From NCBI GenBank assembly GCA_009859145.1, contig VRVR01000040.1, positions 186,001-250,000 of the forward strand: a DNA stretch of 64,000 bases, written 5' to 3'. The notes under the pieces were generated by a model that had not been told where the DNA came from, did no database searches, and worked only from the letters and a program-made list of their open reading frames with translations. This DNA comes from Andalucia godoyi (taxonomy: Eukaryota > Discoba > Jakobea > Jakobida > Andaluciidae). This document shows, one piece after another, positions 46,658 to 54,514 of this stretch. Numbering within the stretch: position 1 is the first letter of the stretch; each line of letters begins with the position of its first letter. Position numbers and translations under genes: made by a program.

Positions 46658-47510
46658 ATTTTTCTATGGATTATGGCAGACAGACAGACAGACAGACAGA
46701 CAGAAACTGAAAAGAGAAGGTAGTTCACAGCTCTCGTTTTTTCAAGTGTTGTCGGGTTGTATATGCTCCTGCGTGAGTATGAGTGTGAGTGTGAGTGTGA
46801 GTGTGAGTGTGAGTGTGAGCATGAGTGGGCCTGCACGTAAAGAAAAAAAACGAGAGCGAGAACGAGAATCGATTGACGAGAAACAGTACGCATCAGTGGT
46901 CTTTGAGCTTTCTTGTTTGATGCGAGCGGTGATGATGCACGGTGAAGTCGGACAGGTGGCAAAATGCGGGAATTAAGCAATACAGGAAAGATTGACAGGG
47001 TCGGAAATCGGAGAGAAAGTCCTGGAATGTCCGCCTTCTTCTTTTTGTTTATGTTTACGGTTGACGATGGAGATGGTGAGGAGGAAGGGCAGGAAGAAGA
47101 AGATCGTCAGACGGGAAACTTGCTGAGCAGGTTGAGGAAGAAATCACGGAGATGCGGTCGATTTGCGTTCGGACTGCGCTTTCAAGTCAGAGAACAAGAA
47201 GGAGCAGCGATGTGCAACGCCGCCGACCACATTCTGTTTCCTCCAACGTTCATTTTTGTATATTGAATGTTGAATCGATCTCCAAAAAATAAATATATAA
47301 ATAAATAAATAAAGAAGAAAAAAAAACATGCGGCTGGGATCTGTCTTCAGTGACAGCTCAGCCGATGATCAATAAACGATTCATGTTTTGGCGAGAAAGT
47401 AGTTTACAAATGTGCGCAACGTAAATCGTGTTTTTCTTTTCTTCCTTCCCCGCTGCCTCCCTCGCAGCTTACCGGCAAACCCGTTTCCAGTAGGAAACCG
47501 GGAGCTTTCC
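46658..47510. other. Intergenic with two microsatellites
   Basis: Holds a GACA tetramer array (about 46677-46705), a GTGAGT hexamer array (46772-46825) and A/T-rich DNA (47270-47330). A frame at 46964-47266 (+) and a short minus-strand segment near 47105-47160 reading RDFFLNLLSKFPV are open, but neither is convincing as a gene. It is the upstream region of the MFS gene and the 3' flank of the PLD-like gene. Confidence 0.55.
46772..46825. repeat. (GTGAGT)n hexamer repeat
   Basis: About eight near-perfect GTGAGT units, each equal to a strong 5' splice-site sequence; upstream of the minus-strand MFS gene. Confidence 0.9.
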
Positions 47511-48848
47511 CTAACCAGTATACGTGAAGCCATCCTCAAAGTCGATCTGGAAGATCTGGTTGAAGATGGAGACGATCTGCGGGTTCGTGACCGCCAACGT
47601 AATGTCGCGATTGGCCTTTCTCCAGGTGTTCGGGTTGCTCGCAAATGTCGTGAACGTCATTGATCCGGACGGATAGTCTGTCGGCGACCAGTTTCCGGAC
47701 GACAAGAACACGGTGGTTCCGTCCACAATCCAGAACTTCTCATGGTTGAAGCGGAGACATTTGGGATCGGTTTTCTTGAATGAGATTCCGGCAGCATAGA
47801 GCTTCTTGTAACATTGCTGGGTCGTCTCGTAGTCATCCTGATCAAAGATGTGGTCCGAGACAATCATGTTGATGTGAATGCCACTCTGGTGCATGTCAAT
47901 GAGCTTGCTGCACATATCATCGTCGTTGATCTGGTACATCGAGATTGTGATGGATCCCTTTGTGGAGTTCAGGCCGTACATCAGAGAGTCCAGCGCAGAG
48001 TCCGGGGATGCAAACGAAACAACATCAAAGGTGCCAGTGATGGGCTCCGAGAGCGACTTCCCAACATTACAAGAGAATGTCTTCGTTGACGGGATATCCG
48101 GGTTGAGGTACGACTCGTCTGCAATCGTCTTCATGTCGTCAGCAGAGTACGTCTGTCCGGGCACGAGATCCGTCGCCTGGTCCCAGTCCAGCTCGACGAT
48201 CGACATCAAGTAGTTCGTCCACTGCGGAGAGTCTTCGATGATCATTCCAGCTTCGCGGTTGGACATGAACGACGTGTAGGAAAAGTTCACAGACGACACA
48301 GACACCCGCGCATCCGAGCCTCCGTTGTTGTCGGTCGCAATAAACTTGAGATGGATAAACGTAACCGTAGTGAAATAGCGCACCTTTGCTCCGGCAAGCT
48401 GCAAGAACGTCAGGGGATCAATCATTCCGGGGCACGCCGGCTGTTCATAGTTGTTCGTAAGGATCCGAACGTTCACTCCTCGGTGAACTGCATTAAGCAA
48501 TGCACGGAAGATGGGGAACTCTTCTCCGTTGCGCGCATAGGTGATGTTGCATCCTACGCACTTCTGAGTGGACCAGTCGGTGCATCCAGACCACGATGAG
48601 AATCCAGGCGTTGCAACCACGACCCATTTCTTTGCATTTTCAACCATGTTTGTCAGCGTACCGATCGTGTCCGTTGGCGAGAAAATCGGAGTCACAGTCG
48701 CAGAGACACCACTCGCGCGAAAAACCGGAATCGAGGCCGTATACGGCGATGTTTGGTGATCAAAGGACGGATCCGAAGGCGGCGTCTGCGCACGGATGGC
48801 CAGAACAAGCACAAACAACAGTGCACACAAGTAGAATGCGCGGGGCAT
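47511..48848 (-). CDS. Secreted phospholipase D-like protein with two HKD motifs
   Basis: A 445-aa protein with a signal peptide (1-20, ending AIRAQ), so lumenal, vacuolar or secreted. Two HxKx4D motifs of the PLD superfamily are present: His166/Lys168/Asp173 in FIHLKFIATD and His369/Lys371/Asp376 in FNHEKFWIVDGTT, the latter followed by FLSSGNWSPTD. Relatives in this secreted group (PLD3/PLD4- and amoebozoan PLD-like) act on phospholipids or as 5' exonucleases in lysosomes; which applies here is open. Several Cys in the N-terminal half (89-139) suggest disulphides. An upstream TTG is in frame, but ATG 48848 begins the signal peptide. Confidence 0.88.
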   Translation of the reverse strand: MPRAFYLCALLFVLVLAIRAQTPPSDPSFDHQTSPYTASIPVFRASGVSATVTPIFSPTDTIGTLTNMVENAKKWVVVATPGFSSWSGCTDWSTQKCVGCNITYARNGEEFPIFRALLNAVHRGVNVRILTNNYEQPACPGMIDPLTFLQLAGAKVRYFTTVTFIHLKFIATDNNGGSDARVSVSSVNFSYTSFMSNREAGMIIEDSPQWTNYLMSIVELDWDQATDLVPGQTYSADDMKTIADESYLNPDIPSTKTFSCNVGKSLSEPITGTFDVVSFASPDSALDSLMYGLNSTKGSITISMYQINDDDMCSKLIDMHQSGIHINMIVSDHIFDQDDYETTQQCYKKLYAAGISFKKTDPKCLRFNHEKFWIVDGTTVFLSSGNWSPTDYPSGSMTFTTFASNPNTWRKANRDITLAVTNPQIVSIFNQIFQIDFEDGFTYTG

Positions 48849-49162
48849 TTTTTCCGTCTCCTTCCTGACTACTTGCAATAATAATGTCTCATGGAATGAA
48901 TGAGGAGAATTTATACACCAAAAAAATCAACAACGCATGTGAAAGCTCTAAAATAGGCGAAGGAAATCTCGTCGGATTTGGAAATCAATCGAACAACTGA
49001 CAGTTGCCTCTTTTTCCTTCTACAGTCGCGGAGGACGGCATTAAAAAATAATAACAACAACAACCATAAATGAAAGGAATCGTGAGAGAAGAGGCATTGA
49101 GGGGAGAGAGTCGCGGCGAAAGACGAGATTGGAGAAAGGAAAACTGGAAGAGAATAATTTAC

Positions 49163-49168
<6 letters not shown>

Positions 49169-49224
<56 letters not shown>
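49169..49224. repeat. (AC)n followed by (AG)n microsatellite
   Basis: About 17 AC units run directly into about 11 AG units, in the 3' flank of the small minus-strand gene. Confidence 0.95.
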
Positions 49225-49246
49225 GCAGTTGCATATACAAAACAGG

Positions 49247-49690
49247 TCATTGCCGTGGTTCAGAGGCTCCAAACAAGCGAGAGACAAGACTGGCAGCCTT
49301 CTTCGACAGTCTCTGTGCGTTTGTCCAAGTTTTGTAGTAGTTTTCTTTATCGACGAGCATTGAACAAGTTCGTTTCATCCCGCTGAGCTGCTTTTTTAAA
49401 GATGCATGAAACTTGGCTTTGAACGCCTCCAGCGATTCCTGTAGGGTGGGAGGCGGGGACGGAGAAGAAGCGGTGGGGACCGCAGGGTTTGGTGAAACTT
49501 CCTGAGAATTTGCTGCAGTGCTAGAGCGACCCGGGTGCTGCGCAGCAGCTGTCGGCGCGAGATTGAACTTTTCGACAAGAACCTTGAGTCCCCGGCAGTC
49601 AACCACCGTAGCCCCCTTTGGACCTTCCGAAACCTTTGTTACGCCAATGCAGTAGCTCGTTGATTGTGGCTGCGACTTTGGAACAGACAT
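49247..49690 (-). CDS. Small hypothetical protein of 147 aa
   Basis: A 147-aa protein with a clear ATG. The first 45 residues look ordered (TSYCIGVTKVSEGPKGATVVDCRGLKVLVEKFN). A Pro/Ser/Ala linker follows (50-85), then a basic helical end (LEAFKAKFHASLKKQL, WTNAQRLSKKAASLVSRLF). No signal or membrane segment. Family not recognised. It is divergent from the GPI8 gene, the two starts being about 310 bp apart. Confidence 0.6.
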   Translation of the reverse strand: MSVPKSQPQSTSYCIGVTKVSEGPKGATVVDCRGLKVLVEKFNLAPTAAAQHPGRSSTAANSQEVSPNPAVPTASSPSPPPTLQESLEAFKAKFHASLKKQLSGMKRTCSMLVDKENYYKTWTNAQRLSKKAASLVSRLFGASEPRQ

Positions 49691-50002
49691 ACAGGGTATA
49701 CACTTATGTGGATTTTTCTACTTCTTTTTTAGTATTCTCGTGTCATTGATTGGCTGATCATCCGAGAAAAAGAGAGAAAGATAAGGAGAAGGAGAAGGAG
49801 AAGAGAGAGAGAAGAAACAAAATGAAAAGTACAGTACTGCACTGTTTAAAACCTGGGATTTGAGAAGCAAATCCAAGCATCAACTCGATGCTAAGCGGGG
49901 CGCTTTGTGCAAAAGATTCGACGCGTTTTCCAAGATGCAAAGGCGCACTCTTCTTCCTTTTCCCGGTTTTATTGCACTTATTTTACGTTTGGCTTGTGAG
50001 TG
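49691..50002. other. Divergent intergenic region
   Basis: Short shared upstream region of the small protein gene and GPI8, with a GA-rich run (49770-49815). The frame upstream of GPI8 is open but has no ATG giving a signal peptide as good as that at 50003. Confidence 0.5.
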
Positions 50003-51105
50003 ATGAAGGGTGTTGGTGTAATGCATGTTGGAGCGCTGCTGCTGGCGTTGTTTGTCGCGTGTTGTACGTGCTCAGACGTCCCGACATATGCGCTCATCAT
50101 CTCCACTTCAAAGTACTGGAACAACTATCGGCACTCTGCAAATGCACTTCGATTTTACAGTATGCATTCTTCGCTGTTTCGACCCGCCCATCTTCTTTCG
50201 CTCTCTTCCAAACACTTATTGGTTTTCGCTCTTCTTCTTCCTCTTTTTTCTTTCTTTTTTCTTTGATAGAGCTGCTTAGAGAAAGAGGCATTCCAGATTC
50301 AAAGATCGTCTTGATGCTTTCGGATTGCCCAGCTTGCAATTCTCGCAATCCGTTTCCTGGACGCGTGTATCCTTCCGAGCCCCTTGTTTCCAATTCCAAG
50401 GCGTCTCGAGAGGCTGCAGCGGATGTGCCTCCTTCTGGCGCGCAGTCGTTCTACACAAAAAACACAGAAATTGACTATCAGGGATTTGAGGTGACTCGGT
50501 CTTCGATCCTCACGCACCTGTTTGGGACGTACGGTGCGAGCGTTCCTCCGAGCAAAACACTGGATTTCCACTTGAAGAATGACTCGAGTTCTGCGTTCAA
50601 TCTCGTTATATTCATGACTGGGCATTCCGGAGTGGGATTTGCAAAGCTGCAGGATCACGAGGAAGTCGTGGACGCCGACTGGGCAGCAGGCATCCACAGC
50701 GTTCTTTCGCGATTCCGCAATTCGTATGTGCTATTTATTGCAGATACGTGCCGTGCTGCATCGCTTTTTACGAGCATTGAGCTGGAAAATGAGCTGTTTC
50801 GCGGGCGCGTCGGCGGTGTAGGGTCATCGGATCTTGTGGGGAACTCGTATGGGTTTCTGTCCAGTTCGACCATTGGACAATCCACAATTGATGGATTCTC
50901 TGCGAACTTGCGCCTGGACTGGTCCTGGGCCCAGAATGTGAATCACATGAATCGAGTCGGCATCGGATCAGCTGTCACTTCTGTTGGAACGGTCAAGGAG
51001 TGGAGCCAGCTGCTGCCTCTTCACCCGCCGGGCGAAAAGCCATCCGTTGTGCTCGAGTCGGAGAGAGCCGCTGCATTGCTGAGATGGATCTCCTCACTCA
51101 CATAA
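50003..51105 (+). CDS. GPI8: GPI transamidase catalytic subunit GPI8/PIG-K, one intron
   Basis: Joined 50003-50159 and 50270-51105, giving 330 aa. The cysteine protease-like (C13, caspase/legumain fold) subunit attaches preassembled GPI anchors to proteins in the ER lumen. It has a signal peptide at 1-23. Family sequence: YALIISTSKYWNNYRHSANALRFY, then after splicing LLRERGIPDSKIVLMLSD and CNSRNPFPG. The catalytic dyad is His171 in MTGHSGVGF (usually GHGG, so one Gly is Ser here) and Cys213 in FIADTCRAASLF. No C-terminal membrane helix follows, unlike human and yeast enzymes but as in trypanosomatids. The 110-nt intron starts GTATGC and ends TTGATAG (phase 1); splicing creates Lys53. Confidence 0.93.
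50160..50269 (+). other. Spliceosomal intron in GPI8
   Basis: 110 nt, GTATGC donor, long T/C-rich 3' part and a GATAG acceptor. Removing it joins two frames at a conserved position of the GPI8 family. The donor is identical over six bases to the other intron in the window. Confidence 0.9.
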
Positions 51106-51820
51106 TGAGCAGGAGAGCAATTGCTGCTCCTCCTTCTTTTCCTCTCCTCCTTTCCATTTGTGCCCGTGGCTTCCATTGCTCCGCTTTCCGGCACGCCCGG
51201 CACAACGTTTCTTTTATTTTCTTTATTTTATTTTCTTCTTCTTCTTCTTCTTCTTGTTCTTCTTCTTCTTCAAAGTCTTGCGTCGACGACATGCTCGAAG
51301 CTGCGTTTGTTCCTGCTGATGCGGATGCAAATGCCCGTTAGGTATCGTTAGCTATTTTCAAATGTATTGCACAAAGTATTGCACAAAGTATTGCACAAAG
51401 TATTGCACAAAGTATTGCACAAAGTATTGCACAAAGTATTGCATCACACAACAGCCCATGGCTCATCATCGCCCTCCTGCTTATGTCACAAATAAATTCC
51501 CCCTCTCTCTTGTTTTCCTTTTGCGTATGCACAGCAGCTGTACGTTGCATTGACGTCCGTCTCCCTTCCAAAACATTTGCTCCGTCATTGCTGTTTTATT
51601 GCCGACGCTTGGACGAGTTCGAAGTTGGTCAAGGAAAAAAAAAATCCTTCAAGTTGCTCATCGAATTTCTTTTTGCCTCTTCTTTCTAATTCTATTACGA
51701 TTTCCTTTCTTTATTTCTCTTTTCGTCTGTCGCCTTTCGACTTTTTCCCCCCTTTATTCCGCGTCCACCGCTTCTTTTTGGGATATATATTTCTTTGGTG
51801 CATAGCATACAGAACCGAGA
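51106..51820. other. Intergenic with minisatellite
   Basis: 3' flank of GPI8 and 5' flank of the superoxide dismutase gene: a TTC run (51235-51270), a 12-bp tandem repeat (51364-51443) and pyrimidine-rich DNA (51640-51790) before the next start. No gene seen. Confidence 0.65.
51364..51443 (+). repeat. 12-bp tandem repeat, 6.7 copies
   Basis: Unit GTATTGCACAAA repeated six times without a single change, plus a partial seventh copy. Perfect identity suggests recent expansion. Confidence 0.97.
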
Positions 51821-52453
51821 ATGTCTGTAACTGAATACGTAGTGAACCAGGGTCTGCTCGACAAGCTTCTTGCCAATGGCGGCCTTGAAGGGATTTCGAA
51901 GGACATGCTTGAGCAGCACTTTGCGCTGTACAAGGGATATGTGACGAACCTGAATGCGCTTCGCAAGGAGCTTGCAGAGGCGCGTTCGACAGACCCTGCG
52001 ACCAAGTCCGACCGCCGCCGCCGTCTTGGATTTGAGATGAATGGAGTCGTTCTGCACGAGCTCTACTTTGCAAACATGACGCCGAAAGGCGCCGCAAAGC
52101 CTGCATCAGACGCGGTCAAGAGCGCGATTGCCGCTGCATTTGGATCGTTTGAGGCGTGGGAGAAGGAGTTCCGCGCAACGGGTGCGACTCGCTCCATTGG
52201 ATGGGCCGTGTTGTACTACGACCCGTCGACTGGGCAGTTCAACAACCACTTTGTGCAGCTGCACGAAGACGGAAACGTTGCAGGATGCCAGCCGCTCGTC
52301 GTCATGGACGTCTGGGAGCATGCGTACATCCTCGACTATGGCGCGACTGGAAGACCCAAGTACATCGATTCGTTCTTCAAGAATGTCGACTGGGAGGTGG
52401 TGGAGCGCAGATTCCAGGCTGCAACGCGTGGCGAGATTATCAAGAGAAACTGA
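51821..52453 (+). CDS. Iron/manganese superoxide dismutase
   Basis: A 210-aa Fe/Mn-type superoxide dismutase converting superoxide to peroxide and oxygen. All metal ligands are present: His33 (EQHFALYKGYV), His79 (VVLHELYFANM), Asp163 and His167 (VMDVWEHAYILDY). The second-sphere residue is in the LHEDG region. There is no N-terminal presequence, and LYKGYV in place of the common HHxxYV places it with the less common bacterial/archaeal-like branch. It is therefore probably cytosolic and may be of bacterial origin. Metal choice cannot be fixed by eye. Convergent with the LRR/EF-hand gene. Confidence 0.92.
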   Translation: MSVTEYVVNQGLLDKLLANGGLEGISKDMLEQHFALYKGYVTNLNALRKELAEARSTDPATKSDRRRRLGFEMNGVVLHELYFANMTPKGAAKPASDAVKSAIAAAFGSFEAWEKEFRATGATRSIGWAVLYYDPSTGQFNNHFVQLHEDGNVAGCQPLVVMDVWEHAYILDYGATGRPKYIDSFFKNVDWEVVERRFQAATRGEIIKRN

Positions 52454-52624
52454 GTGAGTGCATTCTTCCCTCACTGCTGCCGCCTCTGGACACGGACCTC
52501 GTGGATTCGTTAAAATTAAAAACAACATTCATAATGCATGTTAAAAAAATAAAAGATGGCAGCCTAATCACGCATCGGCAGAAAATCATTACTCAAATTT
52601 ACGTATGCAATAATTGGATGTTGA

Positions 52625-54514
52625 TTAATCGTCGGCTGCGATGTTTTCCGCGGCGAGCTGTGCCTGTGGATCCGCTGGATTGTGCTGAATGGTTGCCATT
52701 GCAACCAGCTCGTGCGCCAAGACTCTGACACACTCTGAAAAGGTGATTTTGGAATGGCCCCATGGATCGGCAGCCACAACAACCGCCTCAATCTGCGCTG
52801 GGGAGCGGTCAAGAGATCCTGCAACGTCCCTGCAGTTCCTCACGAGTCTTCGAAGTTCGTCACGCGAAACAACTCCGTCCTGGTCCTGATCGGCCTCTCG
52901 CCACAGCATCACGAACCGACGAAGGAACCGCTCGTGCCCGCGCATCTGGAATTCCAGAAGCACGCGCACAAGATCGGCATATCTCACCTTGTTCTTTCCG
53001 CTGGCTCCGGCACTTACATGGCCGTTGGAAGACGGCGAGATGAGGAACGGACGGACGGCCATCATGATGCCGACCACGTCATCCTGGTTGTACATGTACC
53101 GTACAACATCCACCCACTCGTCTTCGGCAAGCACGCCGCCCACACGTTTTTCCACAAGGTGCGAGATCTCATCATCTCGCTTGAGCGGATGCTTGCCTTG
53201 CAAGTGCACTCGCACAAGTTCCTTGACTGTGGCTTTCAACTGCGTTTGCACATGGCGGAATTCGTCATCAATCTCGCAACGAAGGATCTTGCGGAAGACT
53301 GCAACATCGGGATCGTCGGCAGAGAACCGTGCGACCGCGGCCGCAAGCGCCGATGCGTGCTCTGCAACGATGGGGCGGAGCCCATATCGCGTTGACAGAA
53401 ACGACGCAACATGCTGCTCCATCGTCTCGAGCGGTAAGTGCATGGAAATTGCCTTCTGGTCCGCCTTTGCTTTTGATGCATAGATTTCGTCCATCAGTTC
53501 GTGCAACTGGCGCAGCGAAAGTGCCTTTCCGCTTCCGCCGTATACAGGCGTCGTCGTCGTCGACCCGGGGTTGGAGCTGGCGTTTCCAGAATTGTGTGCA
53601 CTCATGGGCCGTCGCAGCGGGCTTCCCATCGCATTTCCTCCAGAACCTGCAGCTGCTGTCGGGCCCGACCCCGCCCCCGCAGCCGAGGCGGACGAGGAAT
53701 AAGAGTGGCCAGAGACGGGTGACGAAGATGCGAGTGTGACTTGCTTCAGTCGAGCAAGCAGTCTCTGGTTCTCCGCTCGAAGTGAGGCGTTTTCTTCCAG
53801 AGCTGCACGCTTCTCTGCTTCATGACGGGTCTCCATTTCCGCTCGTGAATTGGCAAACAGAGCAGTTTCTTTTTCCAACGTCTCTGCAGCCTCGAGAAGC
53901 TCTGCTGTTTCCTTTTCTGCGCGCAGCAATTCCGACTGCAACGCATGGATTCTCGATGCATATGCGCCTCGGACATCGCTCAGCAGTTGAAGGACCTCTG
54001 CATTCGCAACGCTCCCTCCAGACGCCCGAATGGAAGCTTCCTTCTGCTCCAAAAATGGATCTGCATTCATCGACGCCGCCTTGCCCGCCGACGAGGACGA
54101 GGACGAGGACGAGGAACTTGCCTGCGCAAGCGGCTTTCCATTAATGGAGCGCAGGTTGGGACACAGTAGCAGCGCTTCTTGGATGTTCGCTTGGTTGTCA
54201 ATCCACAGAGACTGCAGCCGCGGCAAGTGCGACAGGTTTGAGATATCCGATAGTGCGTCGTTCGACCGAAGATCTAGCGAATGCAAGAGAGGGTACACAT
54301 TGTGGATCGCTGGCACAGAGCGCAAGTCACAGTGCTGCATCGACAGGATCTTGATTCCAGGAAGCTGAGACAAGAGCGACGGGTGTCCATGGGAAACCGC
54401 GAACAGAGACGCCGGAATCGAACGGTGGTCAAGAGAAAGCGACAGCGCAGAAGAGTTCGTTGCCGCAAGATGCGAAATGTGGCGACTTAGCGCATCCTGA
54501 TTGCTGCTTGACAT
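52625..54514 (-). CDS. Leucine-rich repeat, coiled-coil and EF-hand protein (ciliary type?)
   Basis: A 629-aa protein. Residues about 25-125 are SDS22-like leucine-rich repeats (GIKILSMQHCDLRSVPAI, LLHSLDLRSNDALSDISNL, RLQSLWIDNQANI). Residues about 180-270 form a coiled coil. A conserved helical module (about 330-440) contains LSLRQLHELMDEIYASKAKADQK, METMEQHVASFLSTRYGLRPI and DVAVFRKILRCEIDDEFR, which I associate with LRR proteins of cilia and basal bodies, from memory only. An EF-hand (about 540-570) follows, with calcium loop DQDQDGVVSRDE. A Gly/Ser/Thr-rich spacer separates the coil and the module. ATG 54514 preferred; the upstream frame is Lys-rich repeat. Confidence 0.8.
   Translation of the reverse strand: MSSSNQDALSRHISHLAATNSSALSLSLDHRSIPASLFAVSHGHPSLLSQLPGIKILSMQHCDLRSVPAIHNVYPLLHSLDLRSNDALSDISNLSHLPRLQSLWIDNQANIQEALLLCPNLRSINGKPLAQASSSSSSSSSSAGKAASMNADPFLEQKEASIRASGGSVANAEVLQLLSDVRGAYASRIHALQSELLRAEKETAELLEAAETLEKETALFANSRAEMETRHEAEKRAALEENASLRAENQRLLARLKQVTLASSSPVSGHSYSSSASAAGAGSGPTAAAGSGGNAMGSPLRRPMSAHNSGNASSNPGSTTTTPVYGGSGKALSLRQLHELMDEIYASKAKADQKAISMHLPLETMEQHVASFLSTRYGLRPIVAEHASALAAAVARFSADDPDVAVFRKILRCEIDDEFRHVQTQLKATVKELVRVHLQGKHPLKRDDEISHLVEKRVGGVLAEDEWVDVVRYMYNQDDVVGIMMAVRPFLISPSSNGHVSAGASGKNKVRYADLVRVLLEFQMRGHERFLRRFVMLWREADQDQDGVVSRDELRRLVRNCRDVAGSLDRSPAQIEAVVVAADPWGHSKITFSECVRVLAHELVAMATIQHNPADPQAQLAAENIAADD

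Noticed and set aside
46964-47266. 100-codon + strand frame
   Set aside because: The poly-Glu part comes from a purine repeat and the rest shows no pattern; the opposite strand is equally open in short pieces.
51364-51443. CRISPR-like array
   Set aside because: Units are contiguous and identical with no spacers, and the genome is eukaryotic.
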